Source: Pseudomonadota bacterium | GTDB taxonomy: Bacteria > Pseudomonadota > Gammaproteobacteria > Burkholderiales > Burkholderiaceae_C | Length of the DNA stretch: 64,000 nt | Assembly: GCA_020161065.1 (NCBI GenBank) | Contig: JAIUPH010000002.1 | Coordinates: forward strand, 1-64,000 | Direction: 5' to 3' | Shown: piece by piece, positions 34,568 through 43,253 of the stretch | Layout: each line of letters begins with the position of its first letter | How positions within the stretch are numbered: the stretch's first letter is position 1 | Made by a program: the position numbers and the translations under genes | Notes under the pieces: generated by a model | Told to the model about the DNA's origin: nothing | Database searches by the model: none | What the model saw: the letters and a program-made list of their open reading frames with translations, nothing else

Positions 34568-35920
34568 TCAGCGCGTCGGCGCCCACACCATCGCCACCTC
34601 CAGCCCCGGCTGCGCGTTGCGGATGCGCAGCTCGCCGCCGTGCGCCTGTGCGACCAGCCGGCACAGGTACAGCCCCAGGCCCACGCCGCCGGCGGCGCGG
34701 GTGCGCGCGCTGTCGGGGCGATAAAAGGCTTGCGCCAGGCGCGGCAACTGCTCGTCGGGCACGCCCGGGCCATGGTCGCGCACGCCGAGCGCGAGGCGGC
34801 CGTCATCTTCGCGGCGCAGGAACAGCTGCGCCGGCGCCGCCGCGTCGCCGCCGCCGTGGCGGCGCGCGTTGTCGAGCAGGTTGCGCAGCAGCAGCTTCAG
34901 CCGCGTGGCATCGGCCTGCACGGGCGGCAGGTCGTCGGCTAACGCCAGATCGAGGCGGTCACGGTCGGCCGCCAGCGCGCGCGCCAACGCCGCCAGGTCC
35001 ACCGGCTCCAGCTGCAGCGCCTGCGCGCCGGCGGCGATGCGCTCGCCTTCCAGCAGGCTCGTGATCAGCTCGCGCATCTCGGCCAGGTCGCGCAGCAGCG
35101 CGGCCTTGGGCGGGCCGTCGTCGACCAGCTCGGCGTTCAGCCGCGCGCGCGTCAGCGGGCTGCGCAGCTCGTGGCTGATGGCCAGCAGCAGCGCGCGCTG
35201 GTCTTCCAGCCGGTGGCGCAGGCTGGCGGCCATGCGGTTGACGCGGCCGGCCAGCTCGCCCAGCTCGTCGGGCCGCGGCACGGCGATCGGCGGCTCGAAC
35301 TGGCCGCGGCCGAAGCGCGCCACGCCGTCGCCGATGGCGCGCAGCGGCCGCAGCAGCCGGTGCACGACGGCGTAGGCCAGCAGCGTCAGCGCCAGCAGCA
35401 CGGCCAGCGTGGTCCAGGCGATGCGCCGCGAGCGCCCGGCATCGGGCAGCGAAGCCAGGCCGAAGACGATGCGGTGGCCGTCGGCGCTGTGGCGCACCTG
35501 GGCCCAGCTGCGCGCCGCATCGCGGTCACCGGGGCCATCGCGGTCGCGGTCGCCGTCGCGGTCGCCGTCGCCGTCGCCGGGGCCGGGGCCGGGGCCGGGG
35601 CCGGGGCCGCGATCACGGTAGCGGCCCGGGTGCGAGTCGAAGTGCACCCGTGGCCCGTCGATGCGCACGGTGATCGGCAGCCGCTGCACCAGCGCGCGCG
35701 CCTTGTCGGCATCGGGCGGGCTGCCCAGTTCGGCGGCCAGGCGGTCGACGTAGTCGCTGGCCAGCGGCCGCGCCCAGCCCTGCCAGCCGGTGGCCAGCAC
35801 GCGCTGCATGCCGAACAGGAACACCGCCGCGGTGGCCAGCGCCAGCAGCACGAACAACAACAGCAGCCGCGCGCGCAGCGAATGGGCGAGGCGCCGCCGC
35901 GCGTGGCGCCAGGGCTTCAC
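34568..35920 (-). CDS. Two-component sensor histidine kinase (Cpx/Rst-like)
   Basis: A 450-residue sensor. It has TM1 (about 18-42), a periplasmic domain to about 160, TM2 (about 165-188), HAMP, HisKA with His250 in ISHELRSPLTR, and HATPase with NLLDNARRHGG, DHGPGVP and GVGLGLYL. The periplasmic domain has an odd run of about 28 Gly-Pro, Gly-Asp and Arg-Asp dipeptides (about 105-132) from hexanucleotide repeats. The start is GTG 35920, overlapping the regulator stop. With the preceding response regulator and a Spy/CpxP-like gene it resembles an envelope-stress system. Confidence 0.9.
   Translation of the reverse strand: MKPWRHARRRLAHSLRARLLLLFVLLALATAAVFLFGMQRVLATGWQGWARPLASDYVDRLAAELGSPPDADKARALVQRLPITVRIDGPRVHFDSHPGRYRDRGPGPGPGPGPGDGDGDRDGDRDRDGPGDRDAARSWAQVRHSADGHRIVFGLASLPDAGRSRRIAWTTLAVLLALTLLAYAVVHRLLRPLRAIGDGVARFGRGQFEPPIAVPRPDELGELAGRVNRMAASLRHRLEDQRALLLAISHELRSPLTRARLNAELVDDGPPKAALLRDLAEMRELITSLLEGERIAAGAQALQLEPVDLAALARALAADRDRLDLALADDLPPVQADATRLKLLLRNLLDNARRHGGGDAAAPAQLFLRREDDGRLALGVRDHGPGVPDEQLPRLAQAFYRPDSARTRAAGGVGLGLYLCRLVAQAHGGELRIRNAQPGLEVAMVWAPTR
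35525..35608 (-). repeat. In-frame hexanucleotide repeats in the sensor kinase gene
   Basis: Five GGGGCC-type units (35579-35608) next to an array of CGGTCG/CCGTCG units (35539-35577) encode the Gly-Pro and Gly/Arg-Asp dipeptide run of the periplasmic sensor domain. Units are multiples of three, so slippage would change length without breaking the frame. Confidence 0.8.
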
Positions 35921-36609
35921 GCCGGCGCCCCGGCCGCGAAGCGGTAGCCGGCGTTGCGCAGCGTCTTGATGCAGTCCAGCGGCTCCAGCTTGCGGCGCAG
36001 GCGGCTGACCAGGATGTCGACGGCGCGCGTGTGCAGGTCCAGCGCATCGTGGCCGCGCAAGCGGTTGAGGATCTCGTCGCGGCTCCACACGCGCTGCGGC
36101 TCGCGCGCCAGCAGCAGCAGCAGCTCGAACTCGGTGCCGGTCAGCTCCACCGGCCGGCCCTGGCGCAGCACCTCGCGGCGCTGGGCGTCGATCGACAGGC
36201 CGTCGAAGTGCAGCTCGGGTGCAACGTTGGCTGCCACCGGGCGCGCGCGGCGCAGGATGGTCGCCAGCCGCGCCGCCAGCTCGCGCGGCTCGAAAGGCTT
36301 GGGCAGGTAGTCGTCGGCGCCCAGCTCCAGGCCGACCACCTTGTCCGACAGCTCGCCGCGGGCGGTGAGCATCAGGATGGGCAGCGCGGCCAGCGCGGGG
36401 TCGGCGCGGATGCGGCGGCACAGCTCGAAGCCGTCCATCTCGGGCAGCATCACGTCGAGGATCGCCGCGTCGATGCCGCCGCGCGCCAGCCGCGCCAGCC
36501 CTGCCGATGGCCGCGCGGCGGCTTCGAGCGTCAGGTCGAAACGTTCGAGGTAAGCCGCCAGCGGCGGCGCCAAGGCTTCGTCGTCGTCGATCAGCAGCAC
36601 GCGCGGCAT
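35917..36609 (-). CDS. OmpR/CpxR-family response regulator
   Basis: A 230-residue regulator. The receiver domain (1-120) has the acidic pocket IDDDE, phospho-acceptor Asp52 in AILDVMLPEMDG, and the Lys in LPKPFEP. A winged-helix DNA-binding domain (about 135-228) ends with VDILVSRLRRKL and the YRF motif. It pairs with the overlapping sensor kinase gene (GTGA). The Spy/CpxP-like gene just upstream, on the same strand, is the likely first target and probably shares the promoter. Confidence 0.92.
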   Translation of the reverse strand: MPRVLLIDDDEALAPPLAAYLERFDLTLEAAARPSAGLARLARGGIDAAILDVMLPEMDGFELCRRIRADPALAALPILMLTARGELSDKVVGLELGADDYLPKPFEPRELAARLATILRRARPVAANVAPELHFDGLSIDAQRREVLRQGRPVELTGTEFELLLLLAREPQRVWSRDEILNRLRGHDALDLHTRAVDILVSRLRRKLEPLDCIKTLRNAGYRFAAGAPA

Positions 36610-36626
36610 CGGGCGACCCGGCCGCG

Positions 36627-37082
36627 TCAGCCGCGGTGGCGGCGCCCGCCGCGTTCCAGCGCCTCGCGCAGCTTGGCCTGCTGCTCGGGGCGCAGGCTGT
36701 CGTAGAAGTCGCCGAAGGCATTGATCAGCTCGGGCGACTTCTGCTGCACGGCGCTGAGCTTGTTCTGCAGCAGGTTGGCGGCCTGGCCGCGGTCGAAGCT
36801 GGCGCCGCTGATCAGCGCCTGCAACTCGGCGCGCGGGCGGGCGGGGTCGGCCACCAGCGTCTGGCGCTGCGCCTGCATCAGCGTGGCCAGCGCGTCGAGC
36901 TTGGCCTTTTGCGCGGCGTCCAGGTCGAGGCGGCGGCTGGCGTAGTCGACCATGTGGGCGCGCATCTCGGCGCGGTCGCCATGCCAGCAGCCATGCGAAT
37001 GCGCGGCCCAGGCACCGAGCGCGCCGAACAAGGCGGTGGCACCGAACAGACCGAACAGCGAGCGGCGGATCCAGGGTTTCAT
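36627..37082 (-). CDS. Spy/CpxP-family periplasmic protein
   Basis: A 151-residue exported helical protein. The signal peptide ends AWAAHSHG. A His-rich mature N-terminus (HSHGCWHGD) is followed by LDLDAAQKAKLDALATLMQ and FDRGQAANLLQNKL, the LTxxQ-like helices of the Spy/CpxP/CnrX fold. Such proteins act as periplasmic chaperones or metal-stress sensors and often restrain the cognate kinase. It precedes the response-regulator gene by 17 bases, which places it in one operon with that system. The 268-bp region before it (37083-37350) has no gene. Confidence 0.8.
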   Translation of the reverse strand: MKPWIRRSLFGLFGATALFGALGAWAAHSHGCWHGDRAEMRAHMVDYASRRLDLDAAQKAKLDALATLMQAQRQTLVADPARPRAELQALISGASFDRGQAANLLQNKLSAVQQKSPELINAFGDFYDSLRPEQQAKLREALERGGRRHRG

Positions 37083-37223
37083 CGGGAGACTCCAAACGGG
37101 TTGAACGAGGCTCCATGCTCGGCGCCGCCGCGCCGCGCGTCCTTTCGCCGCGGTATCGCCGGGTAACGTTTTATGTCAGTCGCGCCGCCGTATCGCATCG
37201 ACCGGATTCTCCCCTCGGGGACC

Positions 37224-37240
37224 GGTCGCCGCAGGCGACC
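37224..37240. repeat. Hairpin in the gap downstream of the MBL-fold gene
   Basis: GGTCGCC-GCA-GGCGACC is a perfect 7-bp stem with a 3-nt loop. It is flanked by CTCCCCT on the left and AGGGGGAG on the right, which can extend the structure. Further GC-rich inverted pieces (GCCCCC/GGGGGGC near 37310) lie in the same gap. It probably ends transcription of the MBL-fold gene, but there is no U-tract. Confidence 0.4.
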
Positions 37241-37350
37241 AGGGGGAGCAGCGTTGGCAAGCGGGCCGAGCCCGATCCGGGTCTCCCGGTCGGGTTTCGG
37301 AGCCCCCGCCGGGGGGCGGCCGCCCCAGCGGCCGGGGGCCGTCAATGCCT

Positions 37351-38484
37351 TCAGTCGGCCGGCCAGGGGGTGTTCTTGGGCAGGCGGGCGATTTCGGCAT
37401 CGGCTTCGGCAGGGCTGACCGGCATGCGCTCGGGCGTGTCGACGGCGCGCCACCAGGGGCTGGCGGTGCCGTCGGCTTGCGCCGGCTCCACCGCTTCGCC
37501 CAGGCGCGGCATCAGCAAGGGCACGTTCAAGGCCGGGGCGCGCGCCAGCAGCACCTCGGCCGGCTGGTCCCAGGGGTGCAGCGCCAGGCTGAAGGTGCCC
37601 CAGTGGATGGGCAGGAAGGTGCCGCCGCCCAGCATCGCCCAGGCGGCCAGCGCGTTGTCCGGGCCGAGGTGGATGTCGCCCCACGACGGGTGGTAGGCGC
37701 CGACCTCCAGCATCACCAGGTCGAACGGGCCCAGGCGCTGGCGGATGGTTTCGTACTCGGTGGTGAGGCCGGTGTCGCCGCTGAAGAACACGCGGTGGCG
37801 CGCCGTGCGCAGCACCAGCGACGACCACAGCGTGGCGTTGCGGTCCTTCAGCCCGCGGCCCGAGAAATGCTGCGACGGCGCCGCCGTCACCTCCAGCTCG
37901 CTGCCCGGCAGGCGATGGCGCTCCCACCAGTCCAGCTCGGTGATGCGGCCGGAGTCGACGCCGAAGGCCTGCAGGTGGGCGCCCACGCCCAGCGAGGTGA
38001 CGAAAGGCACGCCCAGGCGCGCCAGCTCGCGGATGCTGGGGTAGTCCAGGTGGTCGTAGTGGTCGTGCGAGACCAGCACCAGGTCGATCGGCGGCAGCGC
38101 CTTCAGCGGCACCGGCACCGGCTGGAAGCGCTTCGGCCCCGCCCAGCGCGAGGGCGAAGCGCGCGGGCCCCACACCGGGTCGGTCAGCACGCGCAGGCCG
38201 TCGATCTCGATCAGCACCGTCGAATGGCCCAGCCAGGTGGCGCGCAGGCCGCTGGCCGCCGGCCGCGCCCACAGCGGCCGCGGGTCCAGCGCCGGCAGCG
38301 GCGCGCCGGGCACGCGGCGGCTGCCGCCGCAGAGGAACTCACGCAGCGTCGGCCGCGGCGCCGAGAGGTCGCGCAGCCCCGGCAGCACCGGGTGCAGGTT
38401 GCGAAAGCCGGTGCCCGCCCAGCGCGGCGAGGCCTGCATGCGTTCCAGCCGCAAGCCGCTGGCGCGTTGACCGAGGGAGATCAT
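37351..38484 (-). CDS. Metallo-beta-lactamase-fold hydrolase (NAPE-PLD/UlaG-like)
   Basis: A 377-residue MBL-fold protein. The zinc-binding motif is SHDHYDHLD, the second-shell GDTG gives the bridging Asp, and IHWGTF supplies the last His. The region before the motif (TWLGHSTVLIEIDGLRVLTDPVWG) is diagnostic of the NAPE-hydrolysing phospholipase D / UlaG branch. Its substrate is probably a lipid or a cyclic/phosphodiester compound. It has no signal peptide. The ATG lies nine bases after CACAAT on the minus strand and lacks a clear ribosome site. Confidence 0.85.
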   Translation of the reverse strand: MISLGQRASGLRLERMQASPRWAGTGFRNLHPVLPGLRDLSAPRPTLREFLCGGSRRVPGAPLPALDPRPLWARPAASGLRATWLGHSTVLIEIDGLRVLTDPVWGPRASPSRWAGPKRFQPVPVPLKALPPIDLVLVSHDHYDHLDYPSIRELARLGVPFVTSLGVGAHLQAFGVDSGRITELDWWERHRLPGSELEVTAAPSQHFSGRGLKDRNATLWSSLVLRTARHRVFFSGDTGLTTEYETIRQRLGPFDLVMLEVGAYHPSWGDIHLGPDNALAAWAMLGGGTFLPIHWGTFSLALHPWDQPAEVLLARAPALNVPLLMPRLGEAVEPAQADGTASPWWRAVDTPERMPVSPAEADAEIARLPKNTPWPAD

Positions 38485-38593
38485 CGTCGGCCGATTGTGC
38501 CTACGCCGTCTTGGGGATGACGCTGGCCATGGGATTCGATGCATAGTGCGTGCCCGCTTGCCAACGCCCAGCCGCCGCGCCCGCCCCACGCCG

Positions 38594-39085
38594 ATGAACC
38601 AAGCCCGTCCGCTGCTGGTGATCGCGCGCGGCCGCCGCACGCAAGGCGACGATGCCCTGGCGCCGCTGTTGCTGGACCTGCTGCGCAAGGCGCTCGACGA
38701 CGACGAGTCGCTGCGCCTGGACCTGCTGGAAGAGCAGCAGTACCAGCCCGAGCTGGCACTGGCGCTGGCCGGCCGCGAGCGCGTGCTGCTGCTCGAAACC
38801 GACCTCCATGTCAGCCCCCCGTTCGTCACCGAGACGGTGGAGCCCGGCCGCGACGCCAGCCTGGCCAGCCAGGCGCTGACGCCGGCGTCGCTGCTGGCCG
38901 TGGTGCGCGAGCTGCACGGCCGCGCCCCGCCGCCGACCACGCTGCTGCGCCTGCACGCGCACCGCTTCGAGCCCGGCCGCCGCCCCAGCCGCGCCGGCGC
39001 CGAGGCGCTGCCGTCGGCGCTGCTGTGGGTGCTGGGCTGGGTCGACGGCAGCCGCGCGGCCGGCCAGCCGCCGGTCAACGGGTGA
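38594..39085 (+). CDS. Hydrogenase maturation protease-like protein (orphan)
   Basis: A 163-residue protein resembling the HyaD/HycI endopeptidases that trim the C-terminus of nickel-iron hydrogenase large subunits. Supporting features are LLVIARGRRTQGDDALAPLL at the N-terminus (usually GxGNxxxxDDxxGP), ALAGRERVLLLETD as the second strand and a late HG...P. The GN motif is missing (GRRTQGDD) and the metal ligands are only partly matched. No hydrogenase or hyp gene lies in the window. The assignment is tentative. It ends with TGA directly abutting the TCA of the convergent metalloprotease gene, with no base between. Confidence 0.5.
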   Translation: MNQARPLLVIARGRRTQGDDALAPLLLDLLRKALDDDESLRLDLLEEQQYQPELALALAGRERVLLLETDLHVSPPFVTETVEPGRDASLASQALTPASLLAVVRELHGRAPPPTTLLRLHAHRFEPGRRPSRAGAEALPSALLWVLGWVDGSRAAGQPPVNG

Positions 39086-40252
39086 TCAGCGGGTGATTGA
39101 GTCCGAAGTCTCGGTGTTGAGCGCCGGCTTGTAGGTGTAGCCGGCGATCGTGACGTTGGTCACCGTGAAAGTCAGCACCCCGGCGGCGCCCAGCGGTGCG
39201 GCAATGAAGTTGACGGTGCCGGTGCTGCCGGTGACGCCGCTTGGCGAGCCGCTGGCAATGCCCGACCAGGTGCCGCTGACCGTGGCGCCGGACACGACCG
39301 CGCCGAGCTGGTTGACCACCGTGACCGCGGCCGTGCCGTAGGGGCGCTGGCCGCCCGCCGTCTGCAGGCCCATGGTGATGCCGGCGATGCGCACCGTGGG
39401 CGCCGGCGCCGCCACCGTGATGGTGGTCGTCTTGGTGCTGCTGAGCCCCAGGTTGTCGGTCACCTTGAGCTGCGCCGTGTAGCTGCCGGCGGCGGTGTAG
39501 ACGTGGCTGGCGCTGGCCCCGCTGGCGCTGCCGCCGTCGCCGAAAGTCCACTGGTAGCTGGCGATGCTGCCGTCGGCGTCGGCCGATCCGGCGGCCGAGA
39601 AGGCCACGGTCAGCGGCGCGGTGCCGCTCACCGGCGTGGCGCTGAGCACCGCCGTCGGCGCCTGGTTGACGACGGCGATCGAGTCCGAGGTCTCGGTGTT
39701 GGCCGCCGGCGTGTAGGTGTAGCCGTTGATCGTCACGCCGGTCACCGTGAACACGAAGCTGCCGACGCCGCCGCTGGCCGCGCTGGTGAAGCTGGCGACG
39801 CCGCTGCCGTTGGTCGTGACGCTGCCGCTGCCCGTCGCCAGGCCCGACCAGGTGCCGCTGACCGTGGCGCCGGCGATCGCCGCGCCCTGGCCGTTGACGA
39901 CCTTGACGGCGGCCACGCCGACGTTGAGGCTGCCCGACTTGGCCACGCTCATCGCGATGTCGGCCACGCGCACGGTCGGCGGCGGCGCGGCCGCGCTGAC
40001 CGTGATGGCCACCGTCTTGCTGCTGCTGGCCCCCAGGTTGTCGGTGACGGTGAGCTGTGCCGTGTAGCTGCCGGCGGTCGAGTAGACGCGGCTGGCCGTC
40101 GCGCCGCTGGCGGTGGCGCCGTCGCCGAAGGTCCACAGGTAGCTGGCGATGCTGCCATCGGGGTCGCTCGAACCGGCCGCCGAGAAGGCCACCGTCAGCG
40201 GCAGCGTGCCGCTGGTCGGCGTCGCGCTCAGCACCGCCACCGGCGGCTGGTT
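39086..40252 (-). repeat. Tandem duplication inside the PKD metalloprotease gene
   Basis: Two units of about 585 bp (40252-39668 and 39667-39086) encode the PKD plus Ig-like pairs. They begin NQPPVAVLSATP and NQAPTAVLSATP and both end in NTETSDSI. Offset is 195 codons. The copies have diverged but still share long stretches. Confidence 0.75.
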
Positions 40253-41716
40253 GGCCACCGCCAGCGAGGTGATCTTCAGGCTGTAGTTGCCCAGGCTGCC
40301 GTAGTTGCTGTAGCCGTCGGTCGCCGGGTTGCCCTTGCCGACGCCCTGCACGCTGACGTAGTAGACGCCCGCCGTCGTGACGTTGAAGCTGATGCCGGCG
40401 TTCAGCGCGTCGGTCGGGTTGGCGCTGGCCAGCACGGTGCCGGCGGCGTTGCGCAACTGGATCAGCGCGTCGAGGTTGGGCGAGCGCGCGGCCGGGCTCA
40501 GCGTCACCGTCACGGCGCCGGCAGCGGCGCTGAAGCTGAACATGTCGACGTCGGTCGGCCGCTCGATCACGCCCGACACGCCATAGCTGTTGATGCCGCC
40601 CGCGGTGGTCGGCGTCAGGATGGTTGCCGTGGCCTGGGTGTCGCCGTGGTCGTCCAGGCGGATCGGCAGGCCGTTGGCCTCCATCACCACGTAATCGTCC
40701 TGCACGTTGTTGGCGCCGCTGTACTGGCCCTTGCTCCACTGCACCAGCAGCTTGGTGTAGCCCGAGCCCATGATCGGCGCCCAGCCGGTGGCGCCGCTGC
40801 CATGGCCGGAGTAGTAGGCCGTGGTCGCGGTGCCGTCGTGCTGCAGCCCCATGTTGTGGCCGGCCTCGTGCGAGACGGCCTCGGCCACGTACTTCTCGTT
40901 GCCCGTGCCCAGCATGTCGTAGAACACCAGCGCCGGCTTGTGGCTGTTGCCGACCTCGTCGAAGGCGCCGACGTAGGCCACGCCGCCGCAGCTGCAGTTG
41001 TAGACGCCGCTCAACTTCGTAATGACGACCGTGGTGCCGAACACCTGGTCGGCGCTGCTGCTGCGGGTCAGCACGTCGGCCGCCGGTGCCTCGGTGGTGA
41101 CGTCGACGTCGAAAGGCGCGTAGTCCTCGGCCACGCGCTGCCAGATGGCCTGGATGCGCTGCAGCTCGGCGGTGTTGAACGAATAGGGCAGCCCGTCCAG
41201 GTCGAAAGGCAGCGCGGTGATCGTCGTGCTGCCGCTGTTCCAGGCGGTGCCGGCAATCGTCGCGCCCTTGAAGTTGAGGTAGATCGTGCGCTTGGCGCCG
41301 GGCCGGCTGTGCAGCAAGAAGGTCTGGTCCACCGGCAGCAGGTTGCCGTCGAGCACGCTCTGCTCGGCCGCCGTGGCCGCCGGCAGCGGGCCTTCGAGCT
41401 GGTCTTCGACGAACAGCCGGCCGTTGCGGTCGATGCGCAGGTTGCGGTCGTTCAGCAGCAGCGCCTTGAACTCGTCGGCCGACTTGCCGTAGTACGCCGC
41501 CACATCGGGCAGCGCCGTGCCCAGCAGCTCGACGGCGCGCGCCCCGCCCGACTTGGGGTCGATCAGCACCAGCTCGGGGAACGCCGCCTTGGCGCCGTGC
41601 ACGCGCAAGGCCGCGGGGTTGGGCGGGTCGGCGGCCAGCGTCGTCAGTGGTGACACGACGCCGGCGGCCAACAGCAAGGCCGCCGCGGCCCAGCGCAGCA
41701 AGGGTTTCAGGCTCAT
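39086..41716 (-). CDS. Secreted zinc metalloprotease with two PKD and two Ig-like domains
   Basis: An 876-residue secreted protein. It has a signal peptide (ending TLAAD), a pro-region, a reprolysin-like catalytic domain (about 140-350) with the zinc motif HEAGHNMGLQH (His283, His287, His293) and a Met-turn in PIMGSG, and a PPC-like beta domain (about 375-485). Then come two copies of a PKD plus Ig-like unit (489-683 and 684-876). The PKD units carry LWTFGDG/QWTFGDG. The protein ends soon after SDSITR, with no anchor or sorting motif seen. Likely an extracellular protein-degrading enzyme that binds substrate through its C-terminal modules. Confidence 0.88.
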   Translation of the reverse strand: MSLKPLLRWAAAALLLAAGVVSPLTTLAADPPNPAALRVHGAKAAFPELVLIDPKSGGARAVELLGTALPDVAAYYGKSADEFKALLLNDRNLRIDRNGRLFVEDQLEGPLPAATAAEQSVLDGNLLPVDQTFLLHSRPGAKRTIYLNFKGATIAGTAWNSGSTTITALPFDLDGLPYSFNTAELQRIQAIWQRVAEDYAPFDVDVTTEAPAADVLTRSSSADQVFGTTVVITKLSGVYNCSCGGVAYVGAFDEVGNSHKPALVFYDMLGTGNEKYVAEAVSHEAGHNMGLQHDGTATTAYYSGHGSGATGWAPIMGSGYTKLLVQWSKGQYSGANNVQDDYVVMEANGLPIRLDDHGDTQATATILTPTTAGGINSYGVSGVIERPTDVDMFSFSAAAGAVTVTLSPAARSPNLDALIQLRNAAGTVLASANPTDALNAGISFNVTTAGVYYVSVQGVGKGNPATDGYSNYGSLGNYSLKITSLAVANQPPVAVLSATPTSGTLPLTVAFSAAGSSDPDGSIASYLWTFGDGATASGATASRVYSTAGSYTAQLTVTDNLGASSSKTVAITVSAAAPPPTVRVADIAMSVAKSGSLNVGVAAVKVVNGQGAAIAGATVSGTWSGLATGSGSVTTNGSGVASFTSAASGGVGSFVFTVTGVTINGYTYTPAANTETSDSIAVVNQAPTAVLSATPVSGTAPLTVAFSAAGSADADGSIASYQWTFGDGGSASGASASHVYTAAGSYTAQLKVTDNLGLSSTKTTTITVAAPAPTVRIAGITMGLQTAGGQRPYGTAAVTVVNQLGAVVSGATVSGTWSGIASGSPSGVTGSTGTVNFIAAPLGAAGVLTFTVTNVTIAGYTYKPALNTETSDSITR

Positions 41717-41820
41717 GGGGGACTACGGCAGGAACGACAACAGCGCGCGACTCTAGGGGGGGCGGCCGGCGCCGCGATGCGGTCAACTGCAAGCGTTCGT
41801 TACCAGTGGTCACCGATCGC

Positions 41821-43002
41821 TCAGCCGTTGGTGATCGTCGGTGATGGGGGCGATGGTGTTGGCACGGCGGTGGCGCCGGCGTCGGGCACCGTGGGCGCGG
41901 GCGCTGCCGCGTTTGCAGGGTTCGCCGGGTTCGCCGGCGCGCCGCCGGCCGCGGCTGCGCGGCCGAGCAGCCGCGCCACCACGCCCATCTTGTGCACCAC
42001 CGCCGGCGGCAGCAGGAAGGGATAGCTGTCGCTCAAGCCCAGGCTGCGGTTCATCGCGTTGAGGAACTGGGCCACGGGCAGCCATTGCGACAGCAGCAAC
42101 TGGTCGGGCGGCAGCGCCTGCAGCGGCTGTTGCGCCGGGTCGGCCTGGGCGGCGGCGCTGTGCAGGCTCAGGCCCCAGGCGCCGGCGGTCTGCACGGCGT
42201 CCTGCACCAGCAGCCAGTGGGCGCAGGTCTCGGCCCAGTCTTCGTGCGGGTGGGCGCTGGCGTAGGCGCTGATGTAGCGCGACGCCCAATCGCCCGGCGG
42301 GCCTTCGCGGTGGTAGCGCATCAAGGCGTCGCCGTAGTCGGCGCGCTCGTCGCCGAAAGCGGCGCGGAACTCGTCGGCGGCGGCGGCGTCGCCGGCAATC
42401 CAGCGGTGGTGCAGGTAGTGCGCGCCTTCGTGCCGCAAATGGCCCAGCAGCGTGCGCCAGGGTTCGCCGAAAGCGGCGCGCGCCATCTCGCGGCGCACGT
42501 CGTCGGCCTCGTCGAGGTTGAGCGTGATCAGCCCGGTGGCGTGGCCGGTCATCACCGGCTCGGCGCCGGGCTGCGGCGCCAGGATGTGCAGGCCGAGGCC
42601 GAGCGCATCGTCGGGCCCCTGCTTGGGCTGCGGCGAAAGCCCCAGCCGCAGCAGCGTGTACAGCCAGCGCCGCTTGGCCTGCTCGACGCGCGCCCAACGA
42701 TCGAGATGCCCTGGCTGCGAGAGGTCGGGGATCGTCAGGTTGAGCCGGCAGCTGCGGCACAGCGGATGCGGGTCACCGGCGTCGAGCATCCAGTTGCACA
42801 CGCCGTACTGGCTGCTGTTGGCGCAGGGCCGCAGCGGGGCGCCGCTGTCGCCTTCGGCCGGAGCGTCGATCGCCGCGTCGGGCGCCCAGGCCAGCAGCCG
42901 CAGCAAGCCCGGCACGAAGCCGAGCCGCGCGCCGCAGTTGCCGCATTGGTGGTTCTCGAAAAAAACGGTTTGTTGGCAGCGGCTGCAGGCGAAAGGCGTC
43001 AT
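41821..43002 (-). CDS. Putative zinc-ribbon metallopeptidase (DUF2248/peptidase_Mx type)
   Basis: A 393-residue cytosolic protein. Two zinc ribbons lie at the N-terminus: CSRCQ...CGNCG (about 6-25) and a CAN...C, CRSC group (about 60-86). They are followed by a catalytic HEGAHYLHH motif near residue 190 (HExxH) and a distal DWAETCAHWL. The C-terminal 50 residues are Ala/Pro/Asn low complexity. The layout matches the family annotated as putative zinc-binding metallopeptidases, whose substrate is unknown. ATG 43002 starts directly at the first ribbon. Confidence 0.8.
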   Translation of the reverse strand: MTPFACSRCQQTVFFENHQCGNCGARLGFVPGLLRLLAWAPDAAIDAPAEGDSGAPLRPCANSSQYGVCNWMLDAGDPHPLCRSCRLNLTIPDLSQPGHLDRWARVEQAKRRWLYTLLRLGLSPQPKQGPDDALGLGLHILAPQPGAEPVMTGHATGLITLNLDEADDVRREMARAAFGEPWRTLLGHLRHEGAHYLHHRWIAGDAAAADEFRAAFGDERADYGDALMRYHREGPPGDWASRYISAYASAHPHEDWAETCAHWLLVQDAVQTAGAWGLSLHSAAAQADPAQQPLQALPPDQLLLSQWLPVAQFLNAMNRSLGLSDSYPFLLPPAVVHKMGVVARLLGRAAAAGGAPANPANPANAAAPAPTVPDAGATAVPTPSPPSPTITNG

Positions 43003-43253
43003 GACGAGATGAGACCAGCACCGGCCGGCCGCCGGCAGCCGCCGACGGCGCGTGCGCGTGTAGGACGAGGACGACAGCACGCTGGGAACGACACGCAAAA
43101 GAGCGACACGCGATTCGGCCCGCGATTCAGCCCACGATTCGGCCGCCGCCGACATCACGTCGGTCGGCCCTTCCCACGCCGGCATGCGACGTTGTCCGAC
43201 AGCGGCGCCCCAGCCGCGGCGAGACGATGGCGCATCCCTGATCGGAGCCGATC

